A stretch of 24,157 nt of DNA from a virus: IMG/VR virus record IMGVR_UViG_3300042934_001310, positions 1-24,157 of that record; one strand, 5' to 3'. The notes beneath the pieces are model-generated. The model was not told the DNA's origin and did not search any database. It saw nothing but the letters and a program-made list of their open reading frames with translations. A program made the translations under genes and the position numbers. Positions within the stretch are counted from its first letter, which is position 1. Each line of letters begins with the position of its first letter. Shown here in pieces: positions 1 to 7,873 of the stretch.

Positions 1-1323
1 ATGGCACGCACCGTTACACCCCTCTCAGATCCCAAATGCGAGGCCGCCAAGCCGCGGGACAAGGACTACACCCTGTTCGACGGCCAGGGCCTGTTCCTGC
101 TGGTCAAGAAGAACGGCAGCAAGATCTGGCGAATGAAGTTCAAGCGCCCGGATGGCCGCGAGGGGCTGGCTACTTTCGGCAGCTATCCCGCGCTGTCGCT
201 CAAAGCTGCCCGGGAGCGACGGGGCGAAGCACTGGAGTTGCTGGCGCACGGCAAAGACCCGATAGAGAACGCCAGGCAGGGGAAGGTCGAGGCAGCGAAT
301 GCCAGGGCCAATACCTTCGGCGTGCTGGCCAAGGACTGGCATGAAGCCTGTTCCAAGAAATGGTCACCAGGTCATGCAGCGACGGTGTGGCGACGGATCG
401 AAACTTATCTGCTCCCGGCCTTGGGCCAGCGCCCGGTGGCTGGCCTGAAGACCCGCGACCTGCTAGCGCCGCTCAAGGCTGTGGAGAAGCGGGAGGTTCT
501 GGATACTGCCGGCCGGCTACGGCAGTACATGACTGGGATCATGCGTATGGCCGTCCAGCACGGGCACATCGACGCCAACCCAGCTGTGGACCTTCAAGGC
601 GCAACCGCCACCCGCAAGACCATTCACCGGCCTGCGCTGGCACTAGATCGGCTGCCTGAGCTGCTGCAGAGGATTGACAGCGACACCGGTCGCCCGCTGA
701 CCCGGCTGGCCACCCAGCTCACCCTGCTGGTTTTCATCCGGTCCAGTGAACTGCGGTTTGCTCGCTGGCCAGAGATCGACACCGGCCGCTCCATGTGGGA
801 GATCCCCGGCGAGCGCCAGCAGATCGAAGGTGTGAAGAACTCGCACCGCGGCTCCAAGATGAGCACGCCCCACCTGGTGCCTCTGAGTCGTCAGGCACTG
901 GCCACGCTCGAGCAGGTGCGCCAGCTCACTGGACGTTTCGACCTCGTGTTCGCGGGTGACAGCAACCACTGGAAGCCCATGAGCGAGAACACGGTGAACA
1001 AGGCGCTTCGCCGCATGGGCTACGACACCAAAGCTGAGGTATGTGGCCATGGCTTCCGGGCCATGGCCTGTTCCGCGCTGGTCGAGTCGGGACTATGGAG
1101 CAAAGACGCGGTAGAGCGGCAGATGAGCCACCAAGAGCGCAACAGCGTGCGTGCGGCGTACATCCACAAGGCTGAGTACATCGAGGAGCGTCGGCTGATG
1201 GTTCAGTGGTGGGCGGACTATCTAGATGCAAATCGTGAAACACACATCACTCCGTATGATTATGCCCACAGAGTGGGAGCCAGCAGAAATGTATTGTCGC
1301 TGAATCGTAAGGTAGGCGCTTGA
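1..1323 (+). CDS. int: P4-type tyrosine recombinase (integrase)
   Basis: Site-specific recombinase that would integrate and excise the element by strand exchange at att sites. The N-terminal part (about residues 1-95; LTDxK-like start, 'DGQGLFLLVKKNGSKIWRMKF', 'LGSYPALSLKAAR'-like stretch) is the DUF4102 arm-binding domain of P4-like integrases. A SAM-like core-binding domain follows (about 105-200), then the catalytic domain. Catalytic residues visible are R247 in FIRSSELR, H350 and R353 in HGFR, H377 in MSHQ, and the nucleophile Y387 in AAYIH. The 440-residue length is normal and the gene appears intact. The ATG is the first base of the window, so its promoter, attL and any tRNA target cannot be seen. 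The gene reads into the element, as is usual when the target tRNA lies just upstream on the same strand. Family assignment is secure; site specificity is inferred from the attR-like sequence at 18988. Confidence 0.95.
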   Translation: MARTVTPLSDPKCEAAKPRDKDYTLFDGQGLFLLVKKNGSKIWRMKFKRPDGREGLATFGSYPALSLKAARERRGEALELLAHGKDPIENARQGKVEAANARANTFGVLAKDWHEACSKKWSPGHAATVWRRIETYLLPALGQRPVAGLKTRDLLAPLKAVEKREVLDTAGRLRQYMTGIMRMAVQHGHIDANPAVDLQGATATRKTIHRPALALDRLPELLQRIDSDTGRPLTRLATQLTLLVFIRSSELRFARWPEIDTGRSMWEIPGERQQIEGVKNSHRGSKMSTPHLVPLSRQALATLEQVRQLTGRFDLVFAGDSNHWKPMSENTVNKALRRMGYDTKAEVCGHGFRAMACSALVESGLWSKDAVERQMSHQERNSVRAAYIHKAEYIEERRLMVQWWADYLDANRETHITPYDYAHRVGASRNVLSLNRKVGA

Positions 1324-1377
1324 CTTGGCTGAGCGCTTCTTGAAGCTCAAAAATTTTCAAAGTGCAGGTTAATTGGC

Positions 1378-2244
1378 ATGCATAAAGTATTAGAGCCGAA
1401 GCAGTTCGAGGCGTTGTCTCTAGCGATCGAGAAATTCATTTCAACTGTTAGAAGTGGCTTTAGGGATGTTATCGAAGGGGTCGATGTTGGATACTGGAAA
1501 AGAATAGATGAAGACGGCATTGCGATGGTTGCTGAGCACTTCAATTTAGCTAGGCTAGAAGCACTAGAGTCAAGTTTTGATGAAGAAGTAGACTCCTATT
1601 TTTCATGGGTCACAGGGCAGCCATCATTTCAGGTTGCCACTAGAAGTCTTGGGTTTACACCCGGAGATCACTTGAGCGGCTATAAGAGGGTTATTCAAAG
1701 GCAAGTAAGTCAGGCTAAATGGATGCCGCACCTACTAGAAGCCGAGGCTGTTAGAGTCGCATCGCTTTACCTAGCGTACGTGGGCGGAATTGCAAAAGCA
1801 TGCGAAGGATTTACGACAGGCAAGCGCAAAAAAGCTGCTTTAGAGGGCCCTAAAGCTATCAAGAAAATGCTTGCTCTGATGGAAGAAATTGACCAGGTTC
1901 GTGAAAATACCGATTTTTTAGAAGGGTCAATAGGTATTGGGGGGAGGCATTGGGAGAGAGTTAAATCGAACTTGCAAGGTACGTTAGAGCACCTATTTTC
2001 AACTACCAAGAGAGATGACAGGGATCTCTCTGCACGGCTGATGGCTTCTGAAGTTATTAGGTTGCACATGAAGCTGTTTTCAAAGCCCTTTAAAAGCGCA
2101 GTCTTTCATATTATGGGCCTACCGGTTTTAGAGAGGTCGTTAGAAATGAAAACGATAGAGCGCTTGATTTCTTTAGAAGACGCTCGTACCAAAGGAATTA
2201 AGTCGGCAGGGTTTAGCGTTCTCATGAGGGAGGTCATATGTTAG
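1378..2244 (+). CDS. Hypothetical cargo protein, 288 aa
   Basis: I do not recognise this family. It is a soluble, charged, apparently mostly helical protein with no signal peptide or clear membrane helix. There is a basic patch around residue 150 (GKRKKAALEGPKAIKK) and a GIGGRHWER stretch near 187-195. The start at 1378 follows a weak purine-rich site (GCAGG about 10 nt upstream). Base composition is visibly AT-richer than the integrase before it and the operon after it, and codon use differs (many AGA, TTA, ATA codons). This suggests separate acquisition into the slot between integrase and regulator. In integrative elements that slot often carries immunity or defence cargo, but nothing in the sequence proves it here. 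No catalytic motif is visible. Confidence 0.7.
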   Translation: MHKVLEPKQFEALSLAIEKFISTVRSGFRDVIEGVDVGYWKRIDEDGIAMVAEHFNLARLEALESSFDEEVDSYFSWVTGQPSFQVATRSLGFTPGDHLSGYKRVIQRQVSQAKWMPHLLEAEAVRVASLYLAYVGGIAKACEGFTTGKRKKAALEGPKAIKKMLALMEEIDQVRENTDFLEGSIGIGGRHWERVKSNLQGTLEHLFSTTKRDDRDLSARLMASEVIRLHMKLFSKPFKSAVFHIMGLPVLERSLEMKTIERLISLEDARTKGIKSAGFSVLMREVIC

Positions 2245-2321
2245 TCAGAAGATTTCAAAAAAACGTAGGGTTTCTGTCGTCTAGAGTTTTTGGGTTTTGA
2301 TTGATTTTCTGTGTTCTAAAG

Positions 2322-2336
2322 ATTGTCCCTGACAAT
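2322..2336. promoter_or_regulatory. Palindrome upstream of the alpA-like gene, possible operator
   Basis: ATTGTC-CCT-GACAAT is a perfect 6-bp inverted repeat with a 3-nt centre. It lies about 80 bp before the AlpA-like gene in the only gap ahead of the long operon. The size and symmetry suit a dimeric repressor or activator site. It is not followed by a T-run, so it is unlikely to be a terminator. Which protein binds it, if any, is unknown. Confidence 0.35.
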
Positions 2337-2415
2337 TTGAGCTTTGTCGTTTCATGTGCTGCCCGGTATTGCGAACCTATATCCCGTTATCTACATCTGT
2401 CTCGGGGTTTAGGAA

Positions 2416-2679
2416 ATGCAAACTTCAACCAGTCAGGCGCGACCGTGCGCCGCTCACCATTTCGACGATTCACTCACCATCATCCGCTTCCCCGAGGTCG
2501 AGGCCATCACAGGCCTGGCCCGCGCTACTGTCTACAAGCGCCTCAAGGATGACCCAACCTTCCCGCGGCCTGTATCGCTGAGCAACAGCAAGTCGCGGGG
2601 TTCGCCTGTGGGGTTTGTTCTGGCTGAGATTCAGGCCTGGGTGCGCCAGCGCATCGCATTACGCGAGGTGGCCGCCTGA
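2416..2679 (+). CDS. AlpA-family regulator / excisionase-like protein
   Basis: Small DNA-binding protein of the AlpA (MerR-like helix-turn-helix) family, which in P4-like and CP4-57-like elements activates or controls excision. The HTH lies at about residues 25-45 (RFPEVEAITGLARATVYKRLK), followed by the typical wing and C-terminal helix (VGFVLAEIQAWVRQR, about 65-80). The 87-residue length is slightly long because of a 20-residue N-terminal extension. AGGAA directly abuts the ATG, so spacing is poor, but no other in-frame start precedes the HTH. It is the first gene of the long overlapping operon, and its stop overlaps the next start (TGATG). Probable role: switch between integrated and replicating states. 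Confidence 0.85.
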   Translation: MQTSTSQARPCAAHHFDDSLTIIRFPEVEAITGLARATVYKRLKDDPTFPRPVSLSNSKSRGSPVGFVLAEIQAWVRQRIALREVAA

Positions 2680-2981
2680 TGGACAAAAGAAAGGCCGACC
2701 AACAGGCCAGCCCAAAAAACACGAACGTCGATGATACCAGCGGCAGCGCGCAACGCACGCGTCTTCTTGCACACCTTCGACAAAATGGCTCCATCAACAC
2801 TTTCCAGGCGATCTCCCTGCTGAACATTGTGCGCCCTGGTGCGCGCATTGCCGAGCTGCGGGCGCTGGGCCACAACATCGTCACCCACCTGGGCACACTG
2901 AAAGACGACCAGGGCCGTGACCATCCGAAGGTTGCCACCTACTTCCTGAGCGCCAGCCCGGTACAGAGGGCGTCCGCATGA
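2679..2981 (+). CDS. Winged-helix-like small DNA-binding protein
   Basis: A 100-residue protein with a polar N-terminal tail (1-25) and then a segment reading 'RTRLLAHLRQNGSINTFQAISLLNIVRPGARIAELRALGHNIVTH' (about 26-70). This matches the helix-turn-helix/winged-helix layout found in many phage and satellite operons, where helix 3 is 'RPGARIAELRALG'. It is probably a DNA-binding accessory factor for replication or regulation. It starts inside the stop of the alpA-like gene and overlaps the next gene by ATGA, so it is translationally coupled to both. Fold assignment is by pattern; exact function is unknown. Confidence 0.75.
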   Translation: MDKRKADQQASPKNTNVDDTSGSAQRTRLLAHLRQNGSINTFQAISLLNIVRPGARIAELRALGHNIVTHLGTLKDDQGRDHPKVATYFLSASPVQRASA

Positions 2982-3460
2982 AATTGACGCTCAAGATCCA
3001 CGACGAACGGCCGATGAATCCTGTTGCACGCAATCGTGATGCTCGGTATGGTTCGCCCGAATCCACGGTAAATCCCGTGGTCGGGTTTGGTCGCCCGAGC
3101 AGATACAGGCGCAACAGCGCCCCATACACGATTGCAGGCGCTTTTTTTGTGCCCGCAGTGACGCTTTATGGTGGCTGTGTGCAGGACACCTTCGGGTGTG
3201 CCGGGTTCCTGTATCTCCGGTCGACCAACCTGTACACAGCTGCCACCTATTCGTTTGGTCGCGAATTTGGCAGCTCTCAATTTGATACGGGAGCTCCACC
3301 TATGCACGCCCTCAATCCGTCCAAAATCCGCGCATACGCCCACCGGCGCTTGGCCCTGGCCGCACTCCGCGCGAACTCATCCCTGTCTGTCCGTCTCGCT
3401 CGCTACAACCATCACGCCAACATCGCCCGTGTCTTGGAAGGCCAAGGCGGTGCGCAATGA
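2978..3460 (+). CDS. Hypothetical protein, possibly Ash-like
   Basis: A 160-residue frame coupled to the gene before it (ATGA overlap) with AGAGGG upstream. The middle part (about 36-100: 'GFGRPSRYRRNSAPYTIAGAFFVPAVTLYGG' and on) has the odd low-complexity look, 'FFV' block and position of the Ash family (PF10554-type) found in P4-like phages. This resemblance is from memory and weak. The last 53 residues from an internal ATG at 3301 (MHALNPSKIRAYAHRRLALA) look like ordinary coding sequence. That ATG has its own GGGAGC site upstream, so a separate small gene at 3301-3460 is a real alternative. The stop overlaps the next start by ATGA. Confidence 0.5.
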   Translation: MKLTLKIHDERPMNPVARNRDARYGSPESTVNPVVGFGRPSRYRRNSAPYTIAGAFFVPAVTLYGGCVQDTFGCAGFLYLRSTNLYTAATYSFGREFGSSQFDTGAPPMHALNPSKIRAYAHRRLALAALRANSSLSVRLARYNHHANIARVLEGQGGAQ

Positions 3461-3765
3461 GCCGTCTCGATTTGCTTCCTCAACTGCGCGTTGTAGAGGG
3501 TGAAGTGCTCGGCGAGGCGGTACTCAGTGCCCAGGACGTTTGCTACCTGAACTTCGCACGTGAGGAACACGCCAAGCTGTCGAAGATTCTCCTTCAGCTG
3601 GTGATTCCTGCCATGGGCGGCTACTCGAATCCGGTCGCCAGCGACATTGCTCGTCACCTCGAGCAGATCCAGACCTTCAGCGGCAATTACTGCTGGCGGC
3701 ACCGTCATCTCGGTGCATCGCATGGGGTTGTGGGTCAGCCTGCTACTGGCGGAGGTCTTGTATGA
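3457..3765 (+). CDS. Hypothetical satellite/prophage protein, 102 aa
   Basis: Not a family I can name. Residues 1-75 (MSRLDLLPQLRVVEGEVLGEAVLSAQDVCYLNFAREEHAKL onwards) look like a compact alpha-helical protein, with 'AREEHAKLSKILLQLVIPAMGG' as an amphipathic core. The C-terminal 25 residues (WRHRHLGASHGVVGQPATGGGLV) are atypical. This could be a recent frame change or simply a disordered tail that encodes the ribosome site GGAGGT of the next gene. It overlaps both neighbours by ATGA, so it belongs to the regulatory/replication operon. Confidence 0.6.
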   Translation: MSRLDLLPQLRVVEGEVLGEAVLSAQDVCYLNFAREEHAKLSKILLQLVIPAMGGYSNPVASDIARHLEQIQTFSGNYCWRHRHLGASHGVVGQPATGGGLV

Positions 3766-3977
3766 CTTCCGTTATCCAGATGCCGAGCGATATTCAAGAC
3801 GATCTGCGCGACGTGCAAGGCGTGCTGGTGCTGCTGAGCATGGCCCTGGCGCTGATCGCCTCGCCAGCCACCCCTGTCATCGTTGCTCGAGTCACCGCTG
3901 TGATGGCGCAGCACACCGCCATGGCCTGGGCCGAAATGCTAGACGGCGTGATTGCTGAGCAAGGAGGTGACCTGTGA
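3762..3977 (+). CDS. Small protein with one hydrophobic segment, 71 aa
   Basis: A 71-residue product with a strong ribosome site (GGAGGT, 6 nt before ATG). The hydrophobic stretch at about residues 20-48 (GVLVLLSMALALIASPATPVIVARVTAVMA) could be a membrane helix or a packed amphipathic helix. The end is acidic. Start and stop overlap the neighbours by ATGA and GTGA. Function is unknown; the position between early small genes and the metalloprotein suggests a satellite-specific accessory role. Confidence 0.6.
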   Translation: MTSVIQMPSDIQDDLRDVQGVLVLLSMALALIASPATPVIVARVTAVMAQHTAMAWAEMLDGVIAEQGGDL

Positions 3978-4690
3978 AGACTGACAAATCTCTGCGCATT
4001 ACGCGCAGCCAGTACCGCCAGCTCGCAGAAATTGCCAAGCAGAATGGCGTTGGCCTGGCGCTGGACACCTTCACGAATATGGATCGCATGTGGGGTTGCT
4101 ACAACGCTTGGGCGAAGCCGATCGTTCGCGACGTGATGTGTGATCGGAAACAGGTTGAGGAAAGAATTGCCATCGTCCTGTCCACCAGCGTGAACGCAGG
4201 GGTTTTCCGTAGGGAAGTACGCCCTGAGCTGGACTGGTCGCAACTGGCGGACGACGAAATCTACCCGTTCCTGGCGTGTCACGAGATTGGGCACCACATC
4301 GACAACTTCTCGTTCTGGGACGTGATGGCTATCGAAAATGTCGAAGTGCGCGAACAGTGCCGCGCAGTGGCCACGCGCGTAAATGAGATGCTAGCTGATC
4401 GCTTTGCCTGGGAGCAGATTCGCCCGGGCGAGCCGGTACCGCTGTGTGAGTGGGGACAAGCGAACGCAGAGGTCATGGCGAACGATCTACACCTGCTGCA
4501 GCGACATATCCCTCGCACGCGCAGAAGCCCGCAGGCGCTTCCGCCAGGGCAGTACTCCTACGTGCCGGCCTCAATGCTAAGAACTGAGGAACTGGCGGCC
4601 TTCGTAGGTCCGCACGTCTCCCCTGCACTGATCGAAACAACTCGGAACAGCCGGCGCGTCCACCGCCGCGATTCCAGACTGAGGGGCTAA
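3974..4690 (+). CDS. HExxH metalloprotein, putative gluzincin-like peptidase
   Basis: A 238-residue protein starting at GTG inside the stop of the gene before it. It contains CHEIGHHID (H103, E104, H107), a complete HExxH zinc-protease motif, and 35 residues later NEMLADRFAWE, where E138 is placed like the third zinc ligand of M48-type and ImmA/IrrE-type gluzincins (ExxAD). The preceding segment 'LADDEIYPFLACHEIGHH' forms the usual helix leading into the motif. There is no signal peptide, so it should act in the cytoplasm. By analogy with ImmA it could cleave a repressor and so trigger induction, but no obvious repressor substrate is adjacent. The C-terminal 50 residues are basic and proline-rich. 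The motif is seen; protease activity and target are inferred. Confidence 0.75.
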   Translation: MKTDKSLRITRSQYRQLAEIAKQNGVGLALDTFTNMDRMWGCYNAWAKPIVRDVMCDRKQVEERIAIVLSTSVNAGVFRREVRPELDWSQLADDEIYPFLACHEIGHHIDNFSFWDVMAIENVEVREQCRAVATRVNEMLADRFAWEQIRPGEPVPLCEWGQANAEVMANDLHLLQRHIPRTRRSPQALPPGQYSYVPASMLRTEELAAFVGPHVSPALIETTRNSRRVHRRDSRLRG

Positions 4691-4692
4691 AG

Positions 4693-4983
4693 ATGACCAC
4701 TTTTCAACAGCGCTTTTCTGCGCTGACGGGATCGGCTTGTCCGGAAAAAGCCACAGAACTGTTTTACGTGAGACACCCCAAGGCCGAACGCGCCTTGCTA
4801 GGGCCATTCCTGAGCCATGCCGACGCGGAGTGTGGGCGCGTGGTGCTACGCAGCGCTGACGCCCTGGTGACAGCATGTCTCGTCGAATTTCTGGACGAGC
4901 TGACCTACTGGCACGCGGTAAACAATGGCCAGGTCTGCCGGGCGTTTGCTGGTGCTGACTGCGTGGGGGTGGAGCATGGCTAA
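4693..4983 (+). CDS. Hypothetical protein, 96 aa
   Basis: Not recognised. A small soluble protein, probably alpha/beta, beginning MTTFQQRFSALTGS. It has several cysteines (C16, C47, C62, C82 and C90) in no clear zinc pattern. GAGGGG about 8 nt upstream supports the start 2 nt after the metalloprotein stop. It overlaps the next gene by 8 nt. It belongs to the same operon. Confidence 0.6.
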   Translation: MTTFQQRFSALTGSACPEKATELFYVRHPKAERALLGPFLSHADAECGRVVLRSADALVTACLVEFLDELTYWHAVNNGQVCRAFAGADCVGVEHG

Positions 4984-5203
4984 GGTCACGCCTATTCGCC
5001 GCAAGGGTGCCGGTGGTCCGCCTGCTAGTGGCGCTCACATTGACAGCGCCAGCTATGCCCTGCTGGTGGAAACCCTAGTGGGCTTCTTGGAGCTGCGCAT
5101 TGCCGAGGGTGACGCAGGCCGTCACTGCCCTGAACTGGAACGCCTGACCAACCAACTGGAACGGCTGGCCAAGCGCTTCACGCCGCCACAGGGGGCCGCA
5201 TGA
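4976..5203 (+). CDS. Hypothetical protein, 75 aa
   Basis: I chose the ATG at 4976 because GGGGGTGGAG lies just upstream and the longer frame from 4925 only adds residues read in the shadow of the previous gene. The protein has a basic, glycine-rich N-terminus (MAKVTPIRRKGAGG) and a helical remainder with heptad-like leucines (SYALLVETLVGFLELRIAE, ELERLTNQLERLAKRF). This suggests a small coiled-coil or helix-bundle protein. It sits directly before the primase-like gene and overlaps it by ATGA. Function unknown; an accessory replication factor is possible. Confidence 0.6.
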   Translation: MAKVTPIRRKGAGGPPASGAHIDSASYALLVETLVGFLELRIAEGDAGRHCPELERLTNQLERLAKRFTPPQGAA

Positions 5204-6090
5204 CCGACGCGACGATCCTCTTCCGTGACGCACTCCAATCGGCCTACGGGCTGCTCGACTGGCTCCCCCTAGACGATGGCGATATTCACCGCTTCCACGT
5301 CCCCGGCGACAAGCCCGGCACGCTCAACGGCTGGTACTGCCTGTTTGCCGATGGCATCGCCTCAGGCGCGTTCGGGAGTTGGAAGACAGGCGGCACCAAC
5401 ACCTGGTGTAGCCGTGAACCGGTGGACGCCCGCGAAGCCGAGCAAGTGCGCCAGCGCATCGAGCAGGCCCGGCGTCAGCGGGAGGCCGAACGGCAGCGGC
5501 GCCAGCTCAAAGCGGCCGGCCTGGCGCAGCGCTGGTGGCGTGATGCCCGTCGTGCCGACCCAGCCCACCCTTACCTAGTCGCCAAGGGCATTCGTGCCCA
5601 CGGCCTGCGCCAGCGTGGTGCCGACTTGCTGATCCCACTGTATGCCAGCGGCGTGCTGGTGAACCTGCAACGGATCGGCCCGGACGGCGAAAAGCGTTTC
5701 CTGTATGGCGGGCGAATCAAGGGCGCGTATTCGCCACTGGGGCGCATCACCCTGGGCAAGCCGCTTTGCATCTGTGAAGGCTGGGCCACGGGCGCCACGC
5801 TTCACGAGAGCGGCTACACCGTCGCCTGCGCGATGAACGCCGGGAACCTGAAACCGGTGGCGCTGGCGCTACGGGCCGACCACCCCGGTACCGAAATCAT
5901 CATCGCCGGCGACGACGACCGCGAAACCGAGGCCGAGGGCAAGGGCAATCCGGGGCGCACTGCGGCCCATGACGCCGCAGCCGCATGTGGTGGTTTGGTG
6001 ACCTTTCCCGAGTGGTCAGCCGACGCGCCGCTGACCCTTTCCGACTTCAACGACCTCGCAGCCTGGAGGTGCCGCCATGCGTCCGCCTGA
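5200..6090 (+). CDS. Toprim-domain primase-like protein
   Basis: A replication protein resembling the primase half of P4-alpha-like satellite replicases. A basic linker (about 76-105, RQRIEQARRQREAERQRRQLK) precedes 'RADPAHPYLVAKGI' (119-131), the conserved stretch seen before the Toprim domain in such proteins. The Toprim fold shows LCICEGWATG (E193, metal-binding glutamate) and IIIAGDDDRE (D238-D240, the DxD motif). There is no cysteine zinc finger at the N-terminus, so this protein may be a partial primase that works with the helicase downstream. It overlaps the helicase gene by 14 nt, indicating coupled expression. At 296 residues it is typical of stand-alone Toprim_3 satellite proteins. 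Confidence 0.88.
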   Translation: MTDATILFRDALQSAYGLLDWLPLDDGDIHRFHVPGDKPGTLNGWYCLFADGIASGAFGSWKTGGTNTWCSREPVDAREAEQVRQRIEQARRQREAERQRRQLKAAGLAQRWWRDARRADPAHPYLVAKGIRAHGLRQRGADLLIPLYASGVLVNLQRIGPDGEKRFLYGGRIKGAYSPLGRITLGKPLCICEGWATGATLHESGYTVACAMNAGNLKPVALALRADHPGTEIIIAGDDDRETEAEGKGNPGRTAAHDAAAACGGLVTFPEWSADAPLTLSDFNDLAAWRCRHASA

Positions 6091-7873
6091 TACCAACGTC
6101 ATCAATCTGCGTCCCGAGGCGCCCAAGGTCGAGCCTGATCGCCCGTGCTGGGGCGTATACGAGCACTGGGTAACCAATGAAAAGGGCCGCAGGCTCAAGC
6201 CTGGTGTGTACTGGCACGGCTTCAAGCGCAGCGCCGGCGATGATGACAGCGACGATGACAAGGCCGACCGCCCAATCACTGACGAGTGGATCGCCACGCC
6301 CGTGACCGTCGCCGCTCGCACCACCAATAGCGATGACGGCAGCGAAGGCCGGTTTCTGCGCCTGCTCACCGACAGCGGCCCCAAAGAGTGGATCATTCCC
6401 ATGGAGGTGTTCGGCGGAAGTGGTGAGGACGCCAGGCGGACGCTGTTCGGCATGGGCGTCATCATTGCGCTGAAGAAGCGCGGCCAATTCATGGAGTACC
6501 TGCTGGACCAGCGCCCTGCAGAGGTGTTCGCCACCACCTGCCGTCCTGGCTGGCATGAGTCAGGCGCCTTTGTGCTGCCTGGGCGTACCATCGGAAGCGA
6601 CAAAGTGCGCTATCAAGCCAGCGCCAAAGGTCAGAACCTGTTCAGCGTGCGGGGGAGCCTGGACGGCTGGAAGGCCGAAGTAGCGGCCAAGTGCGAGGGC
6701 AACCCGGTACTCACCCTGGCCATCGGCTGCGCCCTCGCTGGCCCGCTGCTGAGTTTGGTGGGCGTGCTGGGTGGTGGTGTTCACCTGGTGGGCGACAGCT
6801 CCAGCGGCAAGTCGCTGGCACAACTGATCGGCTCGTCTGTGTGGGGCGACCCAGGCATCTTCGCTGCGTCCTGGGATATGACCAAAGGCGGACTGGAGAT
6901 CGAGGCGTCCAGCCGTAACGACACCATGCTGCCCTTGGATGAGATCAAGCGGGCCGACCCCAAGCGCGTACAGGAAATGGCCTACTCGCTGGCTAACGGC
7001 CAGGGCAAGGGCACCATGACCCGCGACCGGGAGGCCCGCGGCAAGCTGAGTTGGCGCCTGCTGGCGCTGTCCAGCGGTGAACGCTCCCTATCCGAGCACG
7101 CGGCCATCAGCGGCAACGCAGCCCATGCTGGCGCCGAGCTGCGCATGGTCGACGTGAATGCCGGTACCCGCACACACCGCGCCTTCGATGAATTGCACGG
7201 CTTGGAGGGCGCCGACTTCCACCGCCAGCTCACGGTGGCTGTAGGAGCGAACCATGGGCATATCGGGCCGGCCTTCGTGGAGAAGCTGCTGGCCAGTGAT
7301 GACCGCCCCGGCCTGCTCGAGGACTTCGCCGGTATCCGCGCACAGTTCGTCGAGGACAACGCCCAGGCCGGGCGGGTGGCGGATCGCTTTGCGGTGATCG
7401 CGCTGGCGGGCGAAATGGCCATTGCCTACGGTCTGCTGCCCTGGACGCCAGGTACCGCTCTAGCTGACTGCCAGTTGCTGTACGGCGAGTGGTTGAGCCG
7501 GGTGGGCAGCGGCAATGCCGAGGATCGTCAGATCCTGGCCGGCATCCTCGACTTCATCGACAAGCACGGCAGCAGCCGGTTTTCGGATGTGAATGACCAG
7601 ACGCCTGACTCCAAGGTGTTCAACCGGGCCGGGTACTGGAAGGCCTCTGGGGGTAAGCAACTGTACCTGTTCAACAAGTCGGCATTGATCGAGGCCGCGC
7701 ATGGGTACGGACTGAGCCGCATCGTCAAAGCGCTGGATGGCGCCAGTGCGATTGCCGAGCGCGGGGCGGATCGGAAGCGACACGCCAAGAAGTACCGCGT
7801 ACCTGGTGGCGGTTCACCTTGGCTGTATGTGATCGACCCCGAGGCCTTGGACAGTGAAGGTGGTGCCGTATGA
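6077..7873 (+). CDS. DUF927-type helicase, replication ATPase
   Basis: A 598-residue AAA+-like helicase acting in replication of the element. The N-terminal 110 residues are variable and acidic. The DUF927 core holds Walker A at 239-246 (GDSSSGKS), Walker B at about 284-290 (MLPLDEI, D288/E289) and a sensor-like LLALSSGE (329-335). 'GDPGIFAASWDMTKGGLEIEASSRNDTML' is the usual linker between the two Walker motifs. The C-terminal part (about 480-590) looks like a winged-helix DNA-binding region (KVFNRAGYWK...) that could read the adjacent iterons. Together with the Toprim gene it does the work of P4 alpha, split in two. Its stop overlaps a doubtful frame lying over the iteron cluster. Confidence 0.9.
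   Translation: MRPPDTNVINLRPEAPKVEPDRPCWGVYEHWVTNEKGRRLKPGVYWHGFKRSAGDDDSDDDKADRPITDEWIATPVTVAARTTNSDDGSEGRFLRLLTDSGPKEWIIPMEVFGGSGEDARRTLFGMGVIIALKKRGQFMEYLLDQRPAEVFATTCRPGWHESGAFVLPGRTIGSDKVRYQASAKGQNLFSVRGSLDGWKAEVAAKCEGNPVLTLAIGCALAGPLLSLVGVLGGGVHLVGDSSSGKSLAQLIGSSVWGDPGIFAASWDMTKGGLEIEASSRNDTMLPLDEIKRADPKRVQEMAYSLANGQGKGTMTRDREARGKLSWRLLALSSGERSLSEHAAISGNAAHAGAELRMVDVNAGTRTHRAFDELHGLEGADFHRQLTVAVGANHGHIGPAFVEKLLASDDRPGLLEDFAGIRAQFVEDNAQAGRVADRFAVIALAGEMAIAYGLLPWTPGTALADCQLLYGEWLSRVGSGNAEDRQILAGILDFIDKHGSSRFSDVNDQTPDSKVFNRAGYWKASGGKQLYLFNKSALIEAAHGYGLSRIVKALDGASAIAERGADRKRHAKKYRVPGGGSPWLYVIDPEALDSEGGAV

Noticed and set aside
643-1050. Minus-strand open frames opposite the integrase
   Set aside because: Shadows of a strong gene with intact catalytic residues; no independent support.
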